From assembly GCA_964577175.1 (NCBI GenBank), contig CAZNYC010000191.1, positions 1 through 5,682 on the forward strand: DNA of 5,682 nucleotides, given 5' to 3'. The notes below the pieces were generated by a model. It was not told the origin of the DNA. It ran no database searches and was given only the letters and a program-made list of their open reading frames with translations. The DNA is from BS750m-G62 sp964577175 (GTDB taxonomy: Bacteria; Planctomycetota; Phycisphaerae; FEN-1346). This document shows, piece by piece, positions 1-5,682 of this stretch. The position numbers and the translations under genes were made by a program. The stretch's first letter is position 1, and the number at the start of each line of letters is the position of its first letter.

Positions 1-438
1 ATCCTCTCGGCCGGCGGGGCGTTCGTCCGGAAGGCCGCCCAGCACTCGCTCCGCTACGCCGGGAAAAAGACGCTCGCGGAGATGACGCCGGAGGAGCGGA
101 CGCGGTACGAGAGGTTCCGCCGCCGCCCCGACCGGGCGTCCAGGCCCGGCAAGCAGCCGCTCCTGCACCAGCGGCCGAGCCCGCTGAAGCGGCTCATTTT
201 CTTCGCCTGGGACCCGGTCCGCCGTTCGGTCGTCATCGGCCCGCTGAGGCACGGCAAACGGCCGGGGGCGATGATCCTCGAGTACGGCGGGCAGGCGCGG
301 ATCCGCGGCAAGCGCCGCTACGTCCGGGCCCGGCCGTTCATGCGGCCGGCGCTCGCCGAGGGCATCGCGGATCTGAAGCGCAAGGGCGGCCGGACCCTGC
401 CCCGCTCCTGGGACCGCCTCGCCCGGTCGGCCGGCTGA
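1..438 (+). CDS. HK97-gp10-like tail completion / minor tail protein, 5' partial
   Basis: The frame is open from base 1 to the TGA at 436-438, giving 145 visible residues; the true start lies outside the window. An internal ATG at 82 would give only 118 residues. I reject it because the upstream codons read as good protein (GAFVRKAAQHSLRYAGKK). Seen in the sequence: a basic N-terminal helix-like stretch, then LKRLIFFAWDP, SVVIGP, LEYGG and, near the C-terminus, ARPFMRPAL. An acidic-Gly-Gly turn followed by a basic stretch and a PF-x-x-PAL motif is the familiar end of HK97 gp10-like and related tail-completion proteins, which act at the head-tail joint or tail terminus during assembly. Its place directly before a tape measure gene agrees with that. 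Seeing no strong homologous active site is expected, since these are structural proteins. Moderately sure of the family, less of the exact position in the virion. Confidence 0.68.
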   Translation: MLSAGGAFVRKAAQHSLRYAGKKTLAEMTPEERTRYERFRRRPDRASRPGKQPLLHQRPSPLKRLIFFAWDPVRRSVVIGPLRHGKRPGAMILEYGGQARIRGKRRYVRARPFMRPALAEGIADLKRKGGRTLPRSWDRLARSAG

Positions 439-445
439 AAAGAAA

Positions 446-453
446 GGGACGGA
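446..453 (+). promoter_or_regulatory. Ribosome binding site for the tape measure gene
   Basis: The 21-nt spacer between the two genes is purine-rich (AAGAAAGGGACGGAA). It places a GGGACGGA purine block 6 nt before the ATG at 460. This supports 460 as the start and suggests independent initiation rather than strict coupling. Confidence 0.5.
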
Positions 454-459
454 ATCGTC

Positions 460-2456
460 ATGGCCTCCCCCGGCGCCATCAAGGCCGCCCAGGCCTACGT
501 CGAGCTCACGCTGCGGGACCGCCTCGCCGGCGGCCTGAAGGGGGCCGAGCGCCGGCTCAAGCGGTTCGGCAGTTCCGTCCGCAACGTCGGGGCCCGCCTG
601 GTGGCCGTCTCGGCCGCGATGGCGACGCCGCTGGTGGCCGGCGTGAAGGTCTTTGCGGACTTCGAGACGCAGATGGCCCGCGTCGCGACGATGCTCGATC
701 GGCCCGAGGCCCGCATGGACCGGTTCCGGGCCGGCGTCCGCCGGATGGCCGTCGAGTTCGGCGAATCCACCGACGCCCTGGCCGGCGGCCTGTACGACAT
801 CCTCTCGGCCTCGGTGGCCCCGGCCCGGGCCCTGGAGGTCCTCGGCGTGGCCGTCAAGGCGGCCAAGGCGGGAATGACCGACACCGCGACCGCCGCCGAC
901 GCCATCACGACGGTCCTGAACTCCTACGGCCTGGCGGCGAGCGAGGCCGGCCGCGTCTCGGACCTCCTCTTCAGCGTGGTCAAACGCGGCAAGACGACCT
1001 TCGCCGATCTCGCCCCGTCGATCGGCATGGTGGCCTCCACCGCGGCCGCCGGCGGCGTGAGCCTGGAGGAACTCGGGGCGAGCCTCGCAACGATGACCCG
1101 CAACGGCGTCCGGACCGAACGGGCGGTCACCGCCCTGAACGCCATCGTCACATCGTTTCTGAAGCCCACGGCCGAGGCGGCCGATTATGCCCGGCGCCTC
1201 GGCTTCGAGATGAGCGGCGCGACGCTGCGGAGCGAGGGCCTGGCGTCGGTGTTCGAGCGGATCGCGGGCCTCCCCGCCGACGCCGTCGCAAAACTCTTCC
1301 CCAACGTCCGGGCCCTGCGGGGCGTCCTGCCGGCCCTGAAGAACATGGAGGGGTTCGGCCGCGACCTCGCGGGACTCGCCGAGGGCGCCGGCGCGACCGA
1401 GGAGGCCTACGGCAAGATGGCCGACACCCTCTCGCACGTCTTCGGCCGGATCAAGCAGGCGGCCGTCGTCGCACTGGGGACGATCGGTGAGGCCCTGGCG
1501 GGCCCCGTCGCCGACTGGGGGCGGAAGATCCTCGGGGTCACGCAGCGCGTCTCGGCCTGGATCGCCGCCAACCGGGACCTCGTGCGGACCGTCGCCAAGG
1601 TGGTCGTCGTCGTCGGGGCGGCGGGGGCGGCGCTCGTGGTCGCGGGCACGGCGATGACGGCCCTCGGCATGGCCTTCGGCGGGCTGGCCTCGCTCGCCTC
1701 GCTCGCCGCGGGGGCGCTCTCGGCCGCGCTCGGCGTCGTCGGGGCGATCCTCTCGCCGGTGGGCCTGGCCATTGCGGCCGTGGCGGCCCTCGGGGCCGTC
1801 ATCCTGCACGTGACGGGGGCCGGCGGCAAGGCCCTGGCGTGGCTGAAGGAGAAGTTCGGCGCGCTCGCCGACTTCGCCGGAAAGACCTTCGAGGGCATCA
1901 AGGACGCCCTCGCCGCCGGCGACGTCCGCCTCGCCGCCCGCGTGCTGTGGGCGAGCCTGAAGGTCGCATGGGCCAAAGGCGTGGGCGCGCTGANNNNNNN
2001 NNNNNNNNNNNNNNNNNNNNNNNNNNNNNNNNNNNNNNNNNNNNNNNNNNNNNNNNNNNNNNNNNNNNNNNNNNNNNNNNNNNNNNNNNNNNNCTGAAGG
2101 CGTGGGACGAGGCCCGCCAGCGAGCGGGTCTCGGGGCCGTCAAGGCCCGTATGACCGACGCCCTCGGCGAGGCCCTCGAGGGATGGCTCCCCGCCGGCGG
2201 GGGCGAGGCCGGCGACGGCGGGCGCCTCGCGGGCCTGGAGGCCGAACTCGACGGCCTGTCGGCCGGCGTCGAGCGGGCGGCGGCGGCCGCGGATACGAGC
2301 GGCACGTTCTCGCACGCCCTCGCGTCGATCTTCGGCGGCCGCGGCTCGGCCCAGGAGCGGGCCGCCCGCGCCGCCGAGGAGACCGCCGAGCACACCGCCG
2401 CCATGGACCGCCGTCTCCAGGGCGGCATCCGCGTGGACCTGCAGTACGGGGGCTGA
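460..2456 (+). CDS. Phage tail tape measure protein, TP901 family (interrupted by assembly gap)
   Basis: This protein sits inside the growing tail tube and sets its length. The 511 residues before the gap begin with a helical segment, then show the TP901 hallmarks: a hydrophobic stretch ending in FADFETQMARVATML (about residues 66-80), and TTFADLAPSIGMVAS followed by GVSLEELGASLATMTRNG (about 180-220). Residues 378-451 are a long Ala/Val/Gly/Leu-rich hydrophobic region, as in tape measures that later contact the host membrane. After the gap, 120 residues in another frame end the protein at TGA 2454-2456. They contain GTFSHALASIFGG and ERAARAAEETAEHTAAMDRR, a C-terminal pattern I associate with planctomycete tape measures. 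I therefore treat both parts as one gene; the in-frame TGA at 2095-2097 is an artefact of the gap length. At least 631 residues are visible, a normal size. It is followed 2 nt later by the next tail gene. Confidence 0.88.
1994..2093. other. Assembly gap (100 N)
   Basis: Exactly 100 undetermined bases, the conventional placeholder for a gap of unknown size. The gene entering from the left leaves one base of an incomplete codon at 1993, and the gene leaving on the right resumes with a full codon at 2094. The real missing length should therefore be 2 modulo 3, while 100 is 1 modulo 3. Any gene model drawn straight through the N run will be wrong. Confidence 0.97.
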
Positions 2457-2458
2457 CG

Positions 2459-3331
2459 ATGGCCGTGACCGTCACCGAGCGCGACAAGAGCCGCAGCCGC
2501 ACCTGGGGCCAGGCCCCCGCCCGCGAGGACCTCTACACGGTCCGAGGCACGGCCGACCAGGACGAGGCCGGGGCGGCCCTGGCGGCCGCCGCCCCGACGG
2601 CCGTCGGCAACCTGGCCCGCCTCACCTACCGCGTGGACCCGATCTCGGTCGACACCGACAACGCCGCGAACTCCACGTGGCTCGGCACCGTGACCTACGG
2701 CAACCCGGCGGGCGGCGCCTTCGAGCCGCTCGAGATCGGCGACTGCGTCGTCTCCTGTTCCACCCTCGGCGGCACCGAGCACGTGACCTGGCCCAAGGAG
2801 CGGCTGGGCGCGTATATTCCGAGCGGCGAGTCGACGACGCCCGTCCCGCAGGGCATCGGCGACGACGGCAAGGGGCACGTCGCCGGCGTGGACGTGCCGG
2901 CCCGCGCGCTGGAACTGGAGGTCACGAAGGTCTTCAACCTGGCGGGCGATCCCGCCCCGCCCGCCGCCGATACGCTGTGGGTGATGGCGACGACGGTCAA
3001 CAACGACACGTTCACCGTCACCGATTCCCTGACCGGCCGTTCGTGGACGTTTGCCGCGGGCGAATGCATGCTGATGGGTCACCAAGAGGGGCGGGCCCGC
3101 GTGGACGACGGCCTGGAGATCGCGTACCGCCTGAGCGGGTCGCCGAACGTGTCGGACGAGGAGATCCCCAACACGGGGATCACCGTCGCGTCCAAGCCCG
3201 GCCACGCCTACGCCTGGCCCTACTTCGAGGAGACCGAGGACGAGACGTCGCACACGCTGGTCTCGGCGCTGCGGGCGGTCTACGTCGACCGCACGTTCGA
3301 TCTCACCGATTTTTCCGCGCTCGGCCTCTGA
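2459..3331 (+). CDS. Conserved phage tail-region protein of unknown function (290 aa)
   Basis: The frame is open further upstream (from 2102), but the ATG at 2459 is preferred. It lies 2 nt after the tape measure stop, has a GGGGG block at 2448-2452, and the protein reads sensibly only from here (MAVTVTERDKSRSR). Seen: an N-terminal segment with YTVRGTADQDEA and an Ala-rich patch, a beta-rich middle with STLGGTEHVT at residues 101-110, a second beta-rich half with FAAGECMLMG and YRLSGSPNV, and an aromatic stretch YAWPYFEETED at 251-261. It ends in VYVDRTFDLTDFSALGL. I recall uncharacterised planctomycete proteins with the same order of motifs (GGT-x-H-x-T, AAGE-x-x-x-x-G, SPNV, terminal DF-x-x-LG) next to tape measures. 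No signal peptide, membrane segment or catalytic motif is apparent. Position suggests a distal-tail or tail-hub component, but that is inference from gene order. Confidence 0.7.
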   Translation: MAVTVTERDKSRSRTWGQAPAREDLYTVRGTADQDEAGAALAAAAPTAVGNLARLTYRVDPISVDTDNAANSTWLGTVTYGNPAGGAFEPLEIGDCVVSCSTLGGTEHVTWPKERLGAYIPSGESTTPVPQGIGDDGKGHVAGVDVPARALELEVTKVFNLAGDPAPPAADTLWVMATTVNNDTFTVTDSLTGRSWTFAAGECMLMGHQEGRARVDDGLEIAYRLSGSPNVSDEEIPNTGITVASKPGHAYAWPYFEETEDETSHTLVSALRAVYVDRTFDLTDFSALGL

Positions 3332-3346
3332 CCGAAAGATCCGCCG

Positions 3347-4972
3347 ATGGGCCTATTCGACCACGTCGCGCCGGGCCAACCCGTCAGCCCGCGGGCCCCG
3401 CGCGAAAACGCGATGCGCGACGCCGCCCGCGCCCACGCCCGGCAGGGCCAGGGGTTCGGCGCCGGCGGCGCCGGCGGCGGCCCCGACGAGGATCTCCTGG
3501 TCCGCAACAACACGGGCTCGGCCCTGGAGCGCTACGCCGTGGCGGCCCTCGGCCTGCCCGGCATCGTGCCCGCCGACAACGAGGGCCAGTTCGCCCAGCG
3601 GCGATTCGTTGAGGGCGACACGCCCGCCGTGCCCGACGACTGCGGCCAGTTCGCGATCCTGGCCGAACCCGTCGACGTCGGCAAGGTGGGCCGGGCGCGG
3701 GCCTCCGGCCTCTGCCAGGTCCGCCTCTACGTGCCGGAGGGGCAGGAGGAGTACCGCTTCGCCGATGTGGCGGACGGTGCCACGGGGTACCTGCTGGTGC
3801 AGCAGGAGGGGGCGGCCCAGGTGCTCTGGCGCGAAAGCGGCACGAGCACGAGCACCGAAGACCTCAAGTGGGCCGTCGTCCGGCTCGGCCTGCCCGCCCG
3901 CCGCGGCTGTTGGGTCCGCCTGACGGCCGAGGCGGACGGCCTCGGCGGCGACTACTCCTGGGTCATGCTCCAGGACGACGGCGAGACGCCCGTCGACCCC
4001 GAGGTTGCCGGCGAGGATACGGCCCACGAGGTGTCCGGTCGCGAAGGCATCCGGACCGACGCTGACGAGGCCGAAGACGCGACGTCCGGCACGGTCGTAT
4101 GGGCCTGGCCGGACGGTCTGGACGAGGCGGGGAACCCGCTCCTGGTGTTCGCCCACCGGCCGGGGACGATTCTCGTCAAGAACACGACCGGCGGTGCCTT
4201 GGGCCGGTTCGAGGTGCTCGGCGTGGACGGCGTGGAGGTGACGCCGACGACGAGCCTCGCCAGGTTCAAACGGCGCGTCGCCCTGTCCGGCGGAACGCCG
4301 GCCGTGCCGGACCATCGCGGCAAGTTCGTGGTCCTCCTGGAGGACCTGCCGGCCGGCGCCGTCGGCCCGGCCATCGGCTCAGGGCTCGTACACGTAGAGA
4401 TCAGCGTCTCGGCCGGCGAAGAGGGTATCGAGCGGGCCGACGTGGCGGACGGCCAGACGGGCCACCTGGTGCCCCGACCGGACGGCAGCGCCCAGATCCT
4501 GTGGCGCGAAAGCGGCACCGGCACCAAGTGGGCCGTCGTCCGGCTCGGCCCCGACCAGCGGCGCGGCTTTTGGGCTCGCCTGACGGACGAGTCGAGCAGC
4601 CTCGGGAACTACTCGTGGATCATGCTCCAGGACGATGCTGCAACCGAGGTCACGCCGAACGTGACCGGCACGATGGACGCCGCCGACAAGGCGGTCGAAG
4701 TCAACGGCCGTGAGAAGATCGGCACGGACGCCAGCGAGACGGCCGACGCCGACGCGCCGGCACGGACCGTCTGGATGTGGCCCGTCTCGGACGGGGAGTA
4801 CCGCTTCGTCTACGAGCGGGCCGACGAAACGCACGTGTATTTCGACTCGACGGACTATTTTGATAACTACCAGTTCAGCGGCATCCGAACCGACCGCGAC
4901 GGGCGGGTGATCGCGGTGTACGGGCACGACGGCGGGTGGAAGTGGTACGACATCCATGGGGACTCGGCATGA
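3347..4972 (+). CDS. Tail-associated protein with two tandem beta-rich units (541 aa), function unknown
   Basis: Three parts are visible. Residues 1-49 are a polar head with a Gly/Ala linker (residues 38-45). Residues 50-255 and 275-479 are two copies of one unit, each running from L-V-[RK]-N-x-TG-x-AL through TPAVPD, ADVADG-x-TG, LWRESGT, KWAVVRLG and YSW-[VI]-MLQDD to a closing W-x-WP. Residues 480-541 are a distinct cap rich in Tyr, Phe, Trp and Asp (VYFDSTDYFDNYQFSG, GGWKWYDI). I recall planctomycete phage-region proteins with a single such unit, so the duplication seems notable. The start at 3347 is 15 nt after the previous stop. Only a weak purine run (GAAAGA) precedes it, so re-initiation after the upstream gene is plausible. 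No catalytic site, signal peptide or membrane segment is seen. A fibre, baseplate or other particle-surface role fits the position and repeat architecture, but this is inference. Confidence 0.72.
   Translation: MGLFDHVAPGQPVSPRAPRENAMRDAARAHARQGQGFGAGGAGGGPDEDLLVRNNTGSALERYAVAALGLPGIVPADNEGQFAQRRFVEGDTPAVPDDCGQFAILAEPVDVGKVGRARASGLCQVRLYVPEGQEEYRFADVADGATGYLLVQQEGAAQVLWRESGTSTSTEDLKWAVVRLGLPARRGCWVRLTAEADGLGGDYSWVMLQDDGETPVDPEVAGEDTAHEVSGREGIRTDADEAEDATSGTVVWAWPDGLDEAGNPLLVFAHRPGTILVKNTTGGALGRFEVLGVDGVEVTPTTSLARFKRRVALSGGTPAVPDHRGKFVVLLEDLPAGAVGPAIGSGLVHVEISVSAGEEGIERADVADGQTGHLVPRPDGSAQILWRESGTGTKWAVVRLGPDQRRGFWARLTDESSSLGNYSWIMLQDDAATEVTPNVTGTMDAADKAVEVNGREKIGTDASETADADAPARTVWMWPVSDGEYRFVYERADETHVYFDSTDYFDNYQFSGIRTDRDGRVIAVYGHDGGWKWYDIHGDSA
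3458..3475 (+). repeat. Two perfect 9-bp direct repeats coding a Gly/Ala linker
   Basis: GGCGCCGGC occurs twice back to back and is followed by GGCGGC. It encodes GAGGAGGG, a flexible linker separating the polar head from the first repeated unit of the 541-residue protein. It is a likely slippage-prone spot. Confidence 0.75.
3494..4111 (+). repeat. Intragenic repeat unit 1 of the duplicated tail-region protein
   Basis: Encodes residues 50-255 of the 541-residue protein. It aligns without gaps to unit 2 for its first ~115 residues at a constant offset of 225 residues (675 nt). It then differs by a few short indels: unit 1 has STSTEDLK where unit 2 has GTK. DNA identity survives in blocks, for example 3865-3890 with 4525-4550 (26 nt), 3827-3843 with 4502-4518 (17 nt) and 3963-3978 with 4620-4635 (16 nt). 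Confidence 0.85.
4169..4783 (+). repeat. Intragenic repeat unit 2 of the duplicated tail-region protein
   Basis: Encodes residues 275-479. Compared with unit 1 it lacks five residues after RESG, lacks one Gly before YSW, and has about five extra residues before the VNGREKIGTD segment. A 19-residue linker (256-274) separates the two units. The most conserved part is the second half (LWRESGT, KWAVVRLG, YSW-x-MLQDD), which probably marks the structural core. Confidence 0.85.
4958..4962 (+). promoter_or_regulatory. Ribosome binding site for the glycosyltransferase-like gene
   Basis: GGGGA lies inside the end of the upstream coding region, 6 nt before the ATG at 4969. It favours 4969 (or the adjacent ATG at 4972) over the more upstream in-frame ATG at 4936. 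Together with the ATGA overlap it points to coupled translation. Confidence 0.5.
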
Positions 4973-5541
4973 TGAGCAGCGGCCTGGCGGTGCACGTCAT
5001 CAGCCGGACGGGGCACGGGCCGAATCGTTGGCTTCGTGGTTGGCTGAAGCACCATCATCTTGAGCCACAAATTATCACGTCCCGATACGAAGTCGCGGCC
5101 GGCCGCAACCGATCTGCCAAACAGTTCCTGACGCAGGATGTACCGGCCGGGGCGATGTTCTTGCTGCAACTGGATGAAGGGATGTTACCTCGCCGAGAAA
5201 CCGGGCCGATTCTCGACCTCGGCAACGGCGATCTGGTGTACTGCGGTTATCCGGCCAGGGGGGGGCGGCAGGGCGTGTACGGCCACGGGATGGTTGCTCC
5301 CGGGTGCCTCCGCGTCTCGGCCGGGCTGTTGCAGCAGGTCGCTCCCCCGTGGTTCGCGCCGCGCTGGAACCGTGACCGGACCGAACAGATCGCGTGCGAG
5401 GCCACAAGCCTTATGCGGGCGGCGCAGGACCGCGGCGTCCAGTGCCGGATCGTCGGCCTGATCGACCGGCTGGTGGTCGCGGTGCTCCGGGCGAACCCGG
5501 ATCGCCCGACCGAACCGGACCTCGCGATGCCGCCGGATTAG
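4969..5541 (+). CDS. Small GT-A-like glycosyltransferase (divergent), 190 aa
   Basis: Probably transfers a sugar from a nucleotide-sugar donor in the cytoplasm; donor and acceptor are unknown. The residue pattern follows small GT-A fold proteins: an N-terminal strand (AVHVISRTG, 7-15); AGRNRSAKQFL (44-54), like the ARN-x-x-x-x-x-FL helix of these enzymes; a hydrophobic strand into FLLQLDEGMLPRRET (64-78) where the metal-binding DxD normally sits; GDLVYCGY (87-94); CLRVSAGLLQQVAPPWF (113-129); and CEATSLMRAAQDRGVQCRIVG (143-163), resembling the C-x-ED/late-helix region. The DxD is altered to D69-E70-G71, so activity is uncertain. The start at 4969 overlaps the upstream stop as ATGA; 4972 is an equal alternative, while 4936 would overlap by 37 nt. 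Codon use is less GC-extreme than in the neighbours, mainly around 5020-5200. The family call is from pattern alone and could be wrong in detail; the coding call is firmer. Confidence 0.5.
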   Translation: MMSSGLAVHVISRTGHGPNRWLRGWLKHHHLEPQIITSRYEVAAGRNRSAKQFLTQDVPAGAMFLLQLDEGMLPRRETGPILDLGNGDLVYCGYPARGGRQGVYGHGMVAPGCLRVSAGLLQQVAPPWFAPRWNRDRTEQIACEATSLMRAAQDRGVQCRIVGLIDRLVVAVLRANPDRPTEPDLAMPPD

Positions 5542-5682
5542 CCGCGTGCCGTAGTGAGACGCGCCTCGCCACGCAACCTGCGCCCATCCGCTCGCGGTGC
5601 CCATCCCTGAGCACGTCGCCGGACACGCCCCCCGAAAAAACCTCAAAACCCCCGTTTACGGCCTGAAAACGCGGAAAAAAAC
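5542..5682. other. Non-coding tail with phased A-tracts
   Basis: No convincing gene is seen in these 141 nt. The last ~48 nt contain four A-tracts (5635-5640, 5645-5648, 5666-5669, 5675-5680) in an otherwise GC-rich setting. Their centres are about 9, 21 and 10 nt apart, close to whole helical turns, which would favour intrinsic DNA bending. This could be an upstream regulatory region for a gene to the right, or simply contig-edge sequence. No hairpin followed by a T-run is present, so no intrinsic terminator is called for the operon. Confidence 0.35.

Noticed and set aside
2095..2097. Apparent TGA stop of the tape measure gene just after the gap
   Set aside because: It is in frame only if the gap is truly 100 nt. 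The C-terminal tape measure pattern lies in the neighbouring frame and runs on to 2456.
1898..3253. Long minus-strand open frame (451 codons) crossing the N gap
   Set aside because: It passes through 100 undetermined bases, is dominated by Arg, Gly, Ala and Pro as antisense frames of GC-rich genes are, and is opposite two well-supported plus-strand genes.
2677..3612. Plus-strand open frame of 311 codons in another frame across two genes
   Set aside because: Extreme Arg/Gly/Pro content, and it bridges the stop of one supported gene and the start of the next; a frame shadow of GC-rich coding sequence.
3353..4315. Minus-strand open frame of 320 codons opposite the duplicated tail-region gene
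   Set aside because: Low-complexity composition with no recognisable motifs; the plus-strand frame has conserved repeated protein motifs and fits the operon spacing.
4936..4968. Upstream ATG as the start of the last gene
   Set aside because: It would overlap the previous gene by 37 nt and has no purine block before it; the ATG at 4969 has GGGGA 6 nt upstream and an ATGA overlap.
5544..5574. Possible terminator hairpin (GCGTG paired with CACGC) after the last gene
   Set aside because: The stem is only 5 bp with a 21-nt loop and no T-run follows, so it does not meet the form of an intrinsic terminator.
5394..5666. Open frame of 90 codons overlapping the end of the last gene and reaching the A-tract region
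   Set aside because: Mostly antiphase to the glycosyltransferase-like gene, rich in Arg, Pro and Gly, with no ribosome binding site or motif.

Overview
The window is very GC-rich, with G or C at most third codon positions. It carries five plus-strand genes packed head to tail: four from a tailed-phage tail module, then one glycosyltransferase-like gene. Both the protein types and their order resemble prophage-like tail clusters I recall from Planctomycetota (planctomycete) genomes and metagenome bins. That host assignment rests on recalled family resemblance, not on a search. A run of exactly 100 N at 1994-2093 is a scaffolding gap, which fits a draft or metagenome-assembled genome.

Layout. 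1-438: the 3' part of an HK97-gp10-like tail-completion/minor tail protein, entering from the left edge. 460-2456: a TP901-type tape measure protein, interrupted by the N gap. Its reading frame changes across the gap, so the printed gap length is a placeholder. 2459-3331: a 290-residue protein of unknown function that starts 2 nt after the tape measure stop. 3347-4972: a 541-residue protein built from a short Gly-rich head, two tandem copies of a ~205-residue beta-rich unit and an aromatic-rich C-terminal cap. 4969-5541: a 190-residue protein that looks like a small, divergent GT-A glycosyltransferase and overlaps its upstream neighbour by ATGA. 5542-5682: no convincing gene, only a tail with four A-tracts.

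How they fit together. The first gene would help finish the tail or head-tail junction. The tape measure sets tail length. The 290-residue and duplicated proteins sit where distal-tail, hub or fibre proteins are normally encoded. The last gene may modify a sugar-bearing target, but its substrate is unknown. Intergenic gaps are 21, 2 and 15 nt plus a 4-nt overlap, and no internal promoter or terminator is evident, so one polycistronic message with translational coupling is likely. No integrase, capsid, terminase, lysis gene, tRNA, CRISPR array or insertion sequence is visible. The window alone cannot distinguish an intact prophage, a remnant, a tailocin-like particle or a free phage.

The points most worth a second look are the internal duplication in the 541-residue protein, the non-canonical DxD region of the glycosyltransferase-like protein, the conserved but unassigned 290-residue protein, and the misleading gap in the tape measure gene.
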